Notes: generated by a model from the letters alone, not told the origin. 64,000 bases of DNA from Flavimaricola sp. (GCA_020629175.1 JAHDDU010000007.1:22323-86322); one strand, 5' to 3'; positions 30,354 through 38,587 are shown, numbered from the stretch's first letter. Made by a program: numbers and translations.

Positions 30354-30968
30354 ATGGATCAGCCGCCCTCCCTCATTAAAATCGCACGCGCCGACGGGGC
30401 GAGCGAAGCCGCTATGCCTCTCGATCTGGGGGCGCGGGTGCGGGCGTTGCGCAAGGCGCGCGATTGGTCTTTGGCGCAGACGGCCGAGAAGGTGGGGCTG
30501 GCGCGGTCTACGTTGTCCAAGATCGAAAACGGGCAGATGTCGCCCACGTACGACGCGTTGAAAAAGCTCGCAGTCGGTCTTGGGATGTCTGTGCCACAGC
30601 TTTTTACGCCGGCGCCTGCGGGTGGCTCAGCTCGGTTTCATGTGGCCCGGCGGGATGAGGGCGGTGTTCTTGTATCGCCAACTTACGAGCATGCGCTGTT
30701 GGCCGACGGCGTTCCGGACAAGTCGATGCTGCCGTACCGCGCCCGCATCAGAGCACGGAGCATGGACGAGTTCGACGGCTGGGTCCGGCATGAGGGCGAA
30801 GAGTTTCTTTTCGTCCTCACCGGTGTGATCCGGCTGTATGCTGAGGGGCACGAGCCGGTGGACATGCGGCGGGGCGATAGCGCGTATTATGATGCCACGA
30901 TGGGCCACAACGTCATTTCGATCAGCCCAGAAGACGCGACGATTCTTTGGGTCACCTCTTTGAAATAG
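30354..30968 (+). CDS. XRE-family regulator with C-terminal cupin domain
   Basis: The 204-residue protein has an N-terminal HTH_3 domain (RALRKARDWSLAQTAEKVGL, STLSKIENGQMSPTYDALKKLA). A cupin_2 domain fills about residues 120-200 (HEGEEFLFVLTGVIRLYAEG, MRRGDSAYYDATMGHNV). Such regulators typically control neighbouring catabolic or transport genes, with the cupin binding a small ligand. Divergence from the CoA-ligase operon makes that operon the likely target. ATG 30354 is chosen; ATG 30414 is possible. The in-frame start at 30303 is too far into the intergenic promoter space. Confidence 0.88.
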   Translation: MDQPPSLIKIARADGASEAAMPLDLGARVRALRKARDWSLAQTAEKVGLARSTLSKIENGQMSPTYDALKKLAVGLGMSVPQLFTPAPAGGSARFHVARRDEGGVLVSPTYEHALLADGVPDKSMLPYRARIRARSMDEFDGWVRHEGEEFLFVLTGVIRLYAEGHEPVDMRRGDSAYYDATMGHNVISISPEDATILWVTSLK

Positions 30969-31006
30969 TCGGGCCCGAGGCGATATACGCCCCGGACCGT
31001 ACTGGT

Positions 31007-31132
31007 TCAGATAATGACATCCGCGGCGCCGAGGGCCACTTGGCCTGCGCCAATCGCCACATTGCCGACGGCGCGGACCGGATTGCAGCCAGACAGCGCG
31101 GCAATCGCGGTCACGAGGATCAAGATGCGCAT
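31007..31132 (-). CDS. 41-residue lipoprotein, entericidin-like
   Basis: A very short frame begins at ATG 31130-31132. Its ribosome binding site AAGGA lies inside the last codons of the upstream binding-protein gene. The peptide MRILILVTAIAALSGCNPVR has a clear lipobox (LSGC, C16), and the 25-residue mature part is Gly/Ala/Val-rich (VGNVAIGAGQVALGAADVII). Size and pattern recall entericidin-type lipoproteins, but the match is weak and I make no toxin claim. It is four bases downstream of the binding-protein stop, so the two are probably translationally coupled. Confidence 0.62.
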   Translation of the reverse strand: MRILILVTAIAALSGCNPVRAVGNVAIGAGQVALGAADVII

Positions 31133-31136
31133 TAGA

Positions 31137-32960
31137 TTATCCTTCTTCATACCACCAGACCTCCGGTTGCCAGCCCGGCCAATCGCCAAAGATCGGCATA
31201 TAGTCGGGGTAGTGTAGGTTAGCATCATGCGCCACGCGGCTGATATTCCACTGATAAATCGGAATGACATGACGGCCAGACATCAGCACGCGGTCCAGCG
31301 CGCGTGTCGCGGCGACAAAGTCATCCTGGCTCTCCGAGGTGAGGAGCAGGTTGATCAAACCGTCCACGGCCTCAGACCGGACGCCCATCATATTGCGGCC
31401 ACCGACCTGATCCGCGTTTTCCGAGCCCCAGTAGAGGTATTGCTCGTTGCCGGGCGACAGTGACAGGCCACGGCGGAAGTAGGTCATGTCGTAGTCGTAG
31501 GCGTCCGTGCGTTCCTTATAAGCGGCGGAGTCCATCGTAGTGATCGTGTGGCCAATGCCAATCCGAAGGAGAGCTTCGCTAAAGGTGTTGATGATCGCCT
31601 GGTTCTCGGAGCTGCCGGTCTCAAGGAGGATGTCAAACTCAAACGGCGTGCCGTCTGCATCTGCCAGAACGCCGTTTTGCACGGTCCAGCCAGCCTCTTC
31701 CAGCAGGGCGAAGGCGCGGGCTGTTCCTGCGCGGTTGCTGGCGCTGCCGTCGCTGACGGGTAGGGTGTAGCCCTCTATCGCGCCGGGCAGCAGCTCGTCT
31801 TCGTATTGCTGCAAGAACTCCAGCACGCGACCCGTGGCTGGCCCTTCCTGCATGCCCAAAGGCGAGTTTGAGAAGTAGGACGTGATCCGCGGCTGGATGC
31901 CGCCGTTCAGCGTGTCGTTGATGTATTCAAAGTTAAATACTTCCATCATCGCCTGACGGACGCGCCAATCCTCAAACACCTCGCTGCGGGAATTCATGAC
32001 AAAGCCTGTCATGCCCGTGGGCCGTTGGTGCGGCAGCTCAACCAGTAGAACCTCGCCGGATTGCGTGCGCGGGAAGTCATACTGGCTGTCCCAGCGGCCC
32101 ACACTGAACTCGCGTGTGGTGGTGACGATCCCGGTTTTGAACGCCTCAAAGGCTGTGGTGTCGTCGCCGAAATACTCTATCCGCACTTCGTCAAAGTTGC
32201 CGACGCCGTTCATGAACGGCACGATCCCTTCACCCCAATAGTCCGGGTTGCGCTGGAGCGAGACAAATCGTCCGCCCTCGACGTCGCCCACAACATAGCG
32301 GCCCGAGGTGATCGGGATCATGTCGAGCCCGTCGCTGTCCTCAAAGGCCACACCTTCCCATTGATCCGCCTTCAGGATCGGCCGCAGACCGGCCAGGAGC
32401 GCCAGTTCACGATCTTCGACGTTGAACGTCAAACGGACCGAGCGTTCGCCAGTTTGTTCGATGCTCTCTACCTTTGAGTAGAACCCCTGATACCGCGGAT
32501 GGCCAACTGTCCCGAGTGTTTCGTAAGACCAGATGACATCGGCGACGGTGACCGGGCTGCCGTCCGAGAATCGGGCCTCGGGGCGGAGGGTAAATTCGAC
32601 CCATTCGCGGTTCGGTCCGGTTTCAATCGATTCGGCTAATACGCCATAAAGAGAGAACGGTTCGTCCAAAGATCGGCCCATCAGGCTCTCGCCCGTCCAG
32701 AACCGCATCTGCCACGGCGTGTTGCCTTTGCGGATGTAGGGGTTGAGGCTGTCAAAGGATCCGACGTTTGCCACGACGATGCTACCACCTGAGGGCGCAT
32801 CGGGGTTGGCATAGGGCAAATGCTCAAAATCTGGGGGTAGGGCGGGGTCACCATACATAGCTATGCCATGCATCGGCTCGGCCGAGGCGACACCAGCGGC
32901 AAGGGCGATCGCCGCGCTCAGCCCCGCAATGCGCATGTTCGTGAAATTTAACATTTTCAT
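31137..32960 (-). CDS. Extracellular solute-binding protein, family 5 (YejA-like)
   Basis: The protein of about 606 residues has a signal peptide (MRIAGLSAAIALAAGVASA preceded by a short n-region). The SBP_bac_5 fold follows: HGIAMYGDPALPPDFEHLPYANP, WVEFTLRPEARFSDGSPVTVADVIWSYETL, FNFEYINDTLNGG. YejA-type proteins deliver peptides, including microcin C, to the YejBEF ABC importer. No permease or ATPase gene accompanies it here; the following gene is a tiny lipoprotein. The start ATG 32960 is taken (MKMLNFTNMRI); the upstream extension to 33029 has no signal-peptide logic. Confidence 0.9.
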   Translation of the reverse strand: MKMLNFTNMRIAGLSAAIALAAGVASAEPMHGIAMYGDPALPPDFEHLPYANPDAPSGGSIVVANVGSFDSLNPYIRKGNTPWQMRFWTGESLMGRSLDEPFSLYGVLAESIETGPNREWVEFTLRPEARFSDGSPVTVADVIWSYETLGTVGHPRYQGFYSKVESIEQTGERSVRLTFNVEDRELALLAGLRPILKADQWEGVAFEDSDGLDMIPITSGRYVVGDVEGGRFVSLQRNPDYWGEGIVPFMNGVGNFDEVRIEYFGDDTTAFEAFKTGIVTTTREFSVGRWDSQYDFPRTQSGEVLLVELPHQRPTGMTGFVMNSRSEVFEDWRVRQAMMEVFNFEYINDTLNGGIQPRITSYFSNSPLGMQEGPATGRVLEFLQQYEDELLPGAIEGYTLPVSDGSASNRAGTARAFALLEEAGWTVQNGVLADADGTPFEFDILLETGSSENQAIINTFSEALLRIGIGHTITTMDSAAYKERTDAYDYDMTYFRRGLSLSPGNEQYLYWGSENADQVGGRNMMGVRSEAVDGLINLLLTSESQDDFVAATRALDRVLMSGRHVIPIYQWNISRVAHDANLHYPDYMPIFGDWPGWQPEVWWYEEG

Positions 32961-33038
32961 TTTGTCGACAATCCCTCTGCTCCCAGCGTCTCTGTCATCG
33001 ACGCTAGCCGGGTCTTTGAGTGATTTCAATTTTTTAGC

Positions 33039-33067
33039 TTGGCGCTTGGCGGCGGATTGCTTATAAG
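33039..33067 (+). promoter_or_regulatory. Promoter of a candidate small RNA
   Basis: TTGGCG (33039-33044) and TATAAG (33062-33067) are separated by exactly 17 bp. They point at a short segment that ends in an intrinsic terminator and contains no convincing gene. The promoter lies between the binding-protein gene and the small RNA. Confidence 0.5.
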
Positions 33068-33073
33068 AGGGGC

Positions 33074-33149
33074 ACTGCTCGATAGGTTTCTTGCCTGTAT
33101 GAAACCTGCCTCAATAACTTTACGCCCGCTTCGTGCGGGCGTTTTTTTT
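33074..33149 (+). ncRNA. Candidate small RNA of about 76 nt
   Basis: Downstream of the TTGGCG-N17-TATAAG promoter comes a perfect 7-bp hairpin (AGGTTTC 33084-33090 / GAAACCT 33101-33107, ten-base loop). Eight single-stranded bases later comes a strong intrinsic terminator (ACGCCCGC/GCGGGCGT plus eight T, 33122-33149). No plus-strand gene precedes the terminator: the binding-protein gene runs away on the other strand. An ATG at 33100 could open a 36-codon frame through the terminator, but it has no ribosome binding site. It may be a trans-acting RNA or a short leader. I do not recognise a known family. Confidence 0.5.
33122..33149 (+). terminator. Intrinsic terminator with no plus-strand gene before it
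   Basis: ACGCCCGC (33122-33129), loop TTCGT, GCGGGCGT (33135-33142), then a T-run to 33149. It is one of the strongest terminators in the window and marks the 3' end of the candidate small RNA. Confidence 0.85.
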
Positions 33150-33343
33150 GGCCTGATGTCAGCGGTGCAGCGCCGAAAAACGAGGCAGGGATTTCCCGAC
33201 TCGCCTCTCTGATCACCTTGGCCTACCGTTTGGCCACGGCAATTTCGCCGTTTGTGAGTTGGGGCCCTCCGGATTTTTTAGGATCGGTACCCGCAATTTT
33301 GTGTCGCGGATATTTCTGTCCGCGTAATTTTATAGGTGAATTT

Positions 33344-33973
33344 ATGACACGTATGACACCATTCGTGCGCACAGCGCACACGCCTGCCATTCTCAAACAG
33401 CGCCTTGTTATGGAACGACAAATGACATCGCTTATTGATCGTGCGTTTTTGTCTGAGGGACCGCACCTGGTGCGCGATCGGTCCAATTGGGTGGGGTGCT
33501 GGCTTGATACTGGCAATCGCGTTTTGTCCGACATTGACGATGTCGAAGCGGTGCGCGGCATAACTGATCATGGGCAATTGATCTGGATGATTCTGCATCC
33601 CAACAAGCGGTTCGGCTATCATGCCGGGGCCAAGGACCCCGTGGCGGCCATCGAGCAGGCACGGGCCGCCTGGCGCGCGCGGCGAGCGATCAAGTCGCGT
33701 TGGCCTGAAGTCTTGCAGCTGCGCCGCGATGTGCTGGCGGGGCGCAAATCCTTCGTCGTTCACATCGATGATGCCCGTGATGCCGGATTGTGCGATCTGG
33801 GCATTCGCGGTTTCATGCGCGCGCTTGGGTTTGGCAACCGCGTTCGGCTCTCGGCCCGGACGCTGGCGGCGCTGTCGTATGTCGACCCGCAAGCGGCCTA
33901 TGCGTTGTTTCAGGCGTATCAGCGCACGTCTGGTCAACAGCGCAGCATGCGCGTCGGGGCGACAGCGACCTGA
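33344..33973 (+). CDS. Hypothetical protein, 209 residues, no recognised domain
   Basis: I do not recognise this family. The protein begins MTRMTPFVRTAHTPAILKQRL after an AGGTG site. It is soluble, basic and rich in Arg, with no signal peptide or membrane segment. Visible segments include VGCWLDTGNRVLSDIDDVEAVRG, GQLIWMILHPNKRFGYHAGAKDP and a C-terminal AALSYVDPQAAYALFQAYQRT. The frame is open further upstream to 33218, but the ribosome binding site supports 33344. The codon use and GC match its neighbours. It precedes bdhA by 74 bp on the same strand, although a dyad lies between. Confidence 0.7.
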   Translation: MTRMTPFVRTAHTPAILKQRLVMERQMTSLIDRAFLSEGPHLVRDRSNWVGCWLDTGNRVLSDIDDVEAVRGITDHGQLIWMILHPNKRFGYHAGAKDPVAAIEQARAAWRARRAIKSRWPEVLQLRRDVLAGRKSFVVHIDDARDAGLCDLGIRGFMRALGFGNRVRLSARTLAALSYVDPQAAYALFQAYQRTSGQQRSMRVGATAT

Positions 33974-33992
33974 CGCAATATTGAGGTGGTTT

Positions 33993-34028
33993 TTGCGCCT
34001 GCAGCATTTATGTTGTGCTGCAACGCAA
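33993..34028 (+). promoter_or_regulatory. Imperfect dyad upstream of bdhA
   Basis: TTGCGC-CTGCAG (33993-34004) is mirrored by CTGCAA-CGCAA (34018-34028) across 13 bp. It ends 20 bp before the bdhA ATG. TGC/GCA-rich dyads of this kind have been reported as PhaR targets in Paracoccus polyhydroxybutyrate genes; the link here is only suggestive. Confidence 0.35.
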
Positions 34029-34047
34029 TATGACAAAGGCCACCGAT

Positions 34048-34821
34048 ATGACGCTTTCAGGCAAATCTGCAGTGATTACGGGTTCAAATTCCGGGATCGG
34101 GTTGGGCATCGCACGCGAGCTGGCACGCGCTGGCGCGGATGTGGTGCTCAATTCCTACACAGACAGTGACGAAGATCACGCGCTGGCGGCCGAGATCGCT
34201 TCGGAGTTCGGCGTGACTGCGCGCTATATCAGTGCCGACATGTCCAAGGGCGAAGAGTGCCGCCGGCTTGTCGCCGATGCGGGCGGCTGCGATATCCTTG
34301 TGAACAACGCCGGCATTCAGCACGTTGCCCCTGTGGAGGCCTTTGACGCCGCCAAATGGGACGCGATCATCGCGATCAACATGTCCTCTGCCTTTCACAC
34401 GATGGCCGCCGCTGTCCCGGGTATGCGCGCGCGTGGCTGGGGACGGATCGTCAACATCGCCTCGGCCCATGGTTTGACCGCATCACCTTATAAAAGCGCC
34501 TATGTCGCGGCCAAGCACGGTGTTGTTGGCATGACCAAGGTCGTGGCGCTTGAGACGGCTGAAGACCCGATCACCTGCAATGCCATCTGTCCGGGCTATG
34601 TGCTGACCCCGCTGGTGGAATCGCAAATCCCGGACACCATGAAAGAATACGACATGTCCCGCGAGGACGTGATCAAGAACGTCATGCTGACGCGGCAGCC
34701 ATCGAAAGAGTTTGCAACCGTAGAGCAAATGGGCGGGACGACCGTGTTCCTCTGTTCCGATGCAGCGGCTCAGATCACGGGAACCACGATCTCGGTTGAT
34801 GGTGGCTGGACCGCTTTATAA
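34048..34821 (+). CDS. bdhA: D-3-hydroxybutyrate dehydrogenase
   Basis: This 257-residue short-chain dehydrogenase has the NAD motif TGSNSGIG at residues 11-18, NNAGIQH, and the catalytic Ser/Tyr/Lys in NIASAHG and YVAAKHG. The C-terminal GGWTAL is typical of the 3-hydroxybutyrate dehydrogenase group (IQHVAPVEAF, CNAICPGYVLTPLVE). It oxidises D-3-hydroxybutyrate from polyhydroxybutyrate to acetoacetate. ATG 34048 is used; ATG 34030 would add six residues. A patatin-like gene follows 53 bp later on the same strand. Confidence 0.92.
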   Translation: MTLSGKSAVITGSNSGIGLGIARELARAGADVVLNSYTDSDEDHALAAEIASEFGVTARYISADMSKGEECRRLVADAGGCDILVNNAGIQHVAPVEAFDAAKWDAIIAINMSSAFHTMAAAVPGMRARGWGRIVNIASAHGLTASPYKSAYVAAKHGVVGMTKVVALETAEDPITCNAICPGYVLTPLVESQIPDTMKEYDMSREDVIKNVMLTRQPSKEFATVEQMGGTTVFLCSDAAAQITGTTISVDGGWTAL

Positions 34822-34874
34822 GGCTTTTTGCCTCCGGCGGGGGTAATGGCCCAAAGAAATCAGGCGGATGAGAG

Positions 34875-35891
34875 ATGACAACACGCATTAACCTTGGGCT
34901 GCAAGGCGGTGGCGCACATGGGGCGTTCACCTGGGGCGCGCTGGACCGGTTGCTGGAGGATGACAGCATCGAGATCGCGGCGCTGTCCGGTACGTCCGCA
35001 GGTGCGCTGAACGGCGCGGCGCTGAAGGCCGGGTGGCTTAACGGCAGGCATGAGGGCGCGCGAGAGAGCCTAAGTTGGCTGTGGGGGCAGATCGGGGCCG
35101 TCACGGATGAAGGGCTCTCCGAGTGGATCAACGCTTTGTCGCCCAGCGTGCCAGCCGTGGCCACAGCGCTTGAATATTCGCCGGCCTACATGGCGATGGA
35201 CATGATGACACGGCTGTCGTCTCCTTATCTTTACGGGCCGATGCTGCAGAACCCGCTGGAGCGGATCGTGACGCAACTCGACTTTGGCGATGTGTGTGCT
35301 GACGAGGGGCCGGAGTTGCACATCTGCGCCACCAACGTGCGGACGGGCAAGGTGCGGCTGTTTCAAGGAGAAGACATTGGCCCACAGGCGATCATGGCCT
35401 CGGCCTGTTTGCCGACGCTGTTCCAAGCGGTTGAGATTGAAGGCGAGGCCTATTGGGACGGCGGATATACTGGGAACCCGCCACTATTTCCGCTGTTTGG
35501 GGCGCATTTGCCGGACGATATCCTGATCATCAACATTAACCCGTTGGAGCGCGACGAGGTGCCGCGCGATAGTCATGCCATCCAGAACCGGATCAACGAG
35601 ATCAGCTTTAACTCGTCATTGTTGCGAGAGCTTCGGGCGATTGATTTTGCTCGGCGGTTGTTGTCCGAAGGCAAGGTTCCAAAGGGGTCAATGAAGAACG
35701 TTCTGATCCACATGGTGGCCGATGATGCGCTGATGAATGACCTAAATGTCGCGACTAAAACGATTCCAACGCCGGTGGTATTGGCCCGTCTTAAAGAAGC
35801 CGGACGGGACGCAATGGCGCGGTTTTTGGCAGAGCATCGGGACGACCTTGGCAAGAGAGCCACTGTCGATCTTGAGACGATGTTCGCCTAA
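34875..35891 (+). CDS. Patatin-like phospholipase
   Basis: The 338-residue protein has the patatin oxyanion loop GGGAHG (residues 11-16), nucleophile S41 in GTSAG and the catalytic Asp in YWDGGYTGNPP. There is no signal peptide, so it should act in the cytoplasm or at the inner face of the membrane. Patatin-fold enzymes hydrolyse acyl esters. Placement directly after bdhA suggests it frees 3-hydroxybutyrate units from stored polymer or trims granule lipids, but that is inference. Its stop overlaps the convergent DUF502 gene by four bases. Confidence 0.88.
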   Translation: MTTRINLGLQGGGAHGAFTWGALDRLLEDDSIEIAALSGTSAGALNGAALKAGWLNGRHEGARESLSWLWGQIGAVTDEGLSEWINALSPSVPAVATALEYSPAYMAMDMMTRLSSPYLYGPMLQNPLERIVTQLDFGDVCADEGPELHICATNVRTGKVRLFQGEDIGPQAIMASACLPTLFQAVEIEGEAYWDGGYTGNPPLFPLFGAHLPDDILIININPLERDEVPRDSHAIQNRINEISFNSSLLRELRAIDFARRLLSEGKVPKGSMKNVLIHMVADDALMNDLNVATKTIPTPVVLARLKEAGRDAMARFLAEHRDDLGKRATVDLETMFA

Positions 35892-36589
35892 CCGTCGTTG
35901 GCGGCAACGGGCAGCGGCTCGACTGTGCCGTTCACTTGATCATTGGGGTACACGAGGCCGGCAGAAATGACGAGCTTGGCCGCGTCCTCTACAGACATGT
36001 CCAGCTCGATAATGTCGGACCGCGGCAAGAACAGCAGAAAGCCTGACGTCGGGTTCGGTGTTGTAGGCATGAACACAGTGACGATCTCTTCATCGTGTGG
36101 CAGCTTTTGATCCACCTCGCCCTTGGCCGTTGTTGAGATGAAGGCGATGGCATAGACGCCCTTGCGTGGATGCTCGATCATGCAAGCCTTGTCAAAGGAC
36201 GTATCGGACTGGGCAAAGACCGTCTCAGCGATCTGTTTGACGGCGTTGTAAATGGAGCGGACGATTGGCGTGCGGCTGACCAAATGTTCGCCCCAGCGCA
36301 GGAATGATCGGCCGACGAGGCCTTTGGCGAGCCAACCAACGAAAACGGTGAAAAGCAGAAAGAAAACAACGCCTACGCCGCGTAAGTTAATCCCGATATA
36401 CTGCTCGGGCATCAGTTGCGCGGGGACGAACGGCAGAACCCACCCATCGATCCAGCCGACGACTGTCCAGATTAGCCAGACTGTCAGACCGATTGGTGCG
36501 ATGACAACGACACCGGCCAGAAAGTTATTGCGCAGCGCACCAAAGCGGCCGCGTTTGCGCGGAATGGTGATTTCTTCTTGCGGGGTCAC
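35888..36589 (-). CDS. DUF502 inner-membrane protein
   Basis: The 233-residue protein has two membrane segments (about residues 22-45, FLAGVVVIAPIGLTVWLIWTVV, and 70-92, VGVVFFLLFTVFVGWLAKGLVG). The DUF502 soluble part follows (TPIVRSIYNAVKQIAETVF, VFMPTTPNPTSGFLLFLPRSDI, MSVEDAAKLVISAGLV). The function of DUF502 is unknown. The length and start (MTPQEEITIPRKRGRFGALRN) are typical for alphaproteobacterial members. It appears monocistronic. Confidence 0.9.
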   Translation of the reverse strand: MTPQEEITIPRKRGRFGALRNNFLAGVVVIAPIGLTVWLIWTVVGWIDGWVLPFVPAQLMPEQYIGINLRGVGVVFFLLFTVFVGWLAKGLVGRSFLRWGEHLVSRTPIVRSIYNAVKQIAETVFAQSDTSFDKACMIEHPRKGVYAIAFISTTAKGEVDQKLPHDEEIVTVFMPTTPNPTSGFLLFLPRSDIIELDMSVEDAAKLVISAGLVYPNDQVNGTVEPLPVAANDG

Positions 36590-36662
36590 ACAGGCGTTCC
36601 TTATCGCGGGCTGTCATCAACATAGGTGCGCGTTGATGCCAGCGCAATGTGGCGCTGGTATG

Positions 36663-37589
36663 TTAGTCAGACGCTTTTGTGCGGTTGCATATTTCTTTTG
36701 CGATTTCAGAGGCTAGGCGTGCGTTGTTCAGCACAAGTGCGATATTGGCGGTTAGGCTGCGACCATCTGTAAGCTCAAAGATCCGTTGCAACAGGAAGGG
36801 CGTCACCTCCTTGGCGCTGATGGATTGATCCTCTGCCTCCCGCAAGGCCTGAGCAATCACTGGGGCGAGGTTCGCTGCGCTGATTTCATCGGCCTTGGGG
36901 ATGGGATTGGCGACCAGTTGACCGCCAGGCAACCCCATGGCCCGGCGCATAAGGTGCGCTGCAGCGATGTCCGTGGCCGTGTCCATCCGCAGAGGTGCCG
37001 CGTGGTCCGAGGTGGAGGACCAGAATGCTGGGAGAGCGTCCTGTTTGAATGCAATGACCGGAACACCAAGAGTTTCAAGGACTTCGTAGGTTTTGTTCAA
37101 GTCTAAAATTGCTTTGGCTCCGGCCGCAACGACGGTAACTTCTGTCTGTGCCAGCTCTTGTAAGTCGGCAGAGACATCGAACGACAATTCCGCCCCTTTG
37201 TGGACGCCGCCGATGCCGCCCGTGGCAAAGACGGCGATGCCTGCAAGGCGAGCTGCGATCATCGTTGCGGCGACGGTTGTCGCGCCTGTACCGCCCGTTG
37301 CGACGCAAGCGGCAATGTCAGCGCGGGAAAGCTTGGCGACGTTGGAGCGCTGCGCCAAATCCGTGAGTTGGTCGTTTGTCAAACCGATACAGAGCGCGCC
37401 GTCGATCACCGCAATCGTCGCCGGTGTCGCGCCATGCGTCGTCACCTCTGCCTCGACCCGTTGCGCGGTTTCGAGGTTCTGGGGGTAGGGCATTCCATGG
37501 GTGATGATCGTGCTTTCAAGCGCGACGACAGCGTGGCCCGCATCAAGCGCGCTTTGTACTGGTGCCGAAATGGCGATTGGCAAATTCAT
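36663..37589 (-). CDS. psuG: Pseudouridine-5'-phosphate glycosidase
   Basis: PsuG splits pseudouridine 5'-phosphate into uracil and ribose 5-phosphate, breaking the C-C glycosidic bond. The 308-residue protein has ALESTIITHGMPYPQNLETA, the catalytic lysine region KLSRADIAA, and GTGATTVAATMIAARLAGI. It also has the metal-binding segment FATGGIGGVHKGAELSFDVSADL and the C-terminal ANIALVLNNARLASEIA. Its ATG overlaps the psuK stop (ATGA), so the two are made together. Confidence 0.94.
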   Translation of the reverse strand: MNLPIAISAPVQSALDAGHAVVALESTIITHGMPYPQNLETAQRVEAEVTTHGATPATIAVIDGALCIGLTNDQLTDLAQRSNVAKLSRADIAACVATGGTGATTVAATMIAARLAGIAVFATGGIGGVHKGAELSFDVSADLQELAQTEVTVVAAGAKAILDLNKTYEVLETLGVPVIAFKQDALPAFWSSTSDHAAPLRMDTATDIAAAHLMRRAMGLPGGQLVANPIPKADEISAANLAPVIAQALREAEDQSISAKEVTPFLLQRIFELTDGRSLTANIALVLNNARLASEIAKEICNRTKASD

Positions 37590-38479
37590 GTAGGTGTTTC
37601 TCCAGATACGTATGTCGCAGCGGCCTGCAAGGCGCGTTCCAACGCGTCGACCGGCCCAAGGCTTTGGACCTCAGATGCGATATGGGCGGCCATGAATGTA
37701 TCGCCCGCACCGGTGATCCGCGTGGCGAGGACTTCGGGCGGCTTGCGTGTCAAACAGTCGGTTTTGGTGGCGAGGCTTGCGGAGCGGGCCCCGTCTGTAA
37801 CCAAAGCGCGATGCACGCCTTTGGAAATCAGTGCCTTGGCCGCGTCTTCCGAGCTTTTGAAATCGGACATGCACAGCAAGTTGGCCTCTTCGAGGTTGAC
37901 GTAGAACGTCGCTGTTGGGTGTCCGATTAGGGTAAGCAGCCGCTCGGCCTTGCCCGGGCTGGCTGGGGCCACGCGAAGATCGGCTGCGGCGAACAGCGGC
38001 GACGTTGCGATGTCGCGCAAGAGATCTGTCGTCAGATTGCCGTCGAGCGCCACCGGGCCGGTCCAGGGCTGTTTCGCGCTGCCTAGTCGGCCATCCTCTA
38101 GTGGGGCGAGAATGCGCGCTCCAGCGGCCTCAAGCGAATGCGCGTCCGCGATCGCGGCGACGAGGCCGTTGCCGCCCTCAATCGCCATATAGACATCCGT
38201 TGGCAGATCGACGGAGCGGTAGATCGTATCGGTCAACAGGCCGAGTTTTTCGGCGTCTTTGATCAGTTGGTGTCCGGCATCATCTTGCCCGACAGCAGAG
38301 AGCAGGGCGGGGGTCAGGCCAAAACGGGCGAGGGTCATCGCGATGTTCATCGCAACGCCACCGGGTATCCGCGTGATCCTGCCAGGAACGTCTGTTCCCA
38401 CCGTCATATGGCGTTCCGAACGCCCGATGACATCCCAAAGGACCGAGCCAATACAAATGATATCCGGATGCTGCGCCAT
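37586..38479 (-). CDS. psuK: PfkB-family sugar kinase, probable pseudouridine kinase
   Basis: The 297-residue PfkB/ribokinase-type kinase has GSVLWDVIGRSERHM near the start, RIPGGVAMNIAMTLARFG for sugar binding, and the catalytic ITGAGDTFMAAHIA near the C-terminus. Direct coupling to psuG makes pseudouridine the likely substrate. Together the two genes convert free pseudouridine from RNA turnover to uracil and ribose 5-phosphate. No psuT-type transporter is adjacent. Confidence 0.9.
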   Translation of the reverse strand: MAQHPDIICIGSVLWDVIGRSERHMTVGTDVPGRITRIPGGVAMNIAMTLARFGLTPALLSAVGQDDAGHQLIKDAEKLGLLTDTIYRSVDLPTDVYMAIEGGNGLVAAIADAHSLEAAGARILAPLEDGRLGSAKQPWTGPVALDGNLTTDLLRDIATSPLFAAADLRVAPASPGKAERLLTLIGHPTATFYVNLEEANLLCMSDFKSSEDAAKALISKGVHRALVTDGARSASLATKTDCLTRKPPEVLATRITGAGDTFMAAHIASEVQSLGPVDALERALQAAATYVSGETPT

Positions 38480-38557
38480 AAGCCGTTACTGCCTCTCATT
38501 TTCTGTGGGGGCAAGAGCGTTGATGCTTACGAAAATGGCAATAAACACAGGGGTATC

Positions 38558-38587
38558 TGTGGATAACTTGATCCCTCCTGTGGATAA
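38558..38587 (-). promoter_or_regulatory. Two tandem DnaA boxes
   Basis: TGTGGATAA occurs at 38558-38566 and again at 38579-38587, the exact complement of the DnaA-box consensus TTATCCACA. The starts are 21 bp apart, two helical turns, so both lie on one face of the DNA. A CACAG/CTGTG dyad overlaps the first box, and a GATTC (GANTC, CcrM-type methylation site) lies 7 bp past the second. They are in the 293-bp gap between psuK and the giant surface-protein gene. Confidence 0.6.

Noticed and set aside
33100-33210. 36-codon frame through the orphan terminator
   Set aside because: No ribosome binding site, and a strong intrinsic terminator lies within it.
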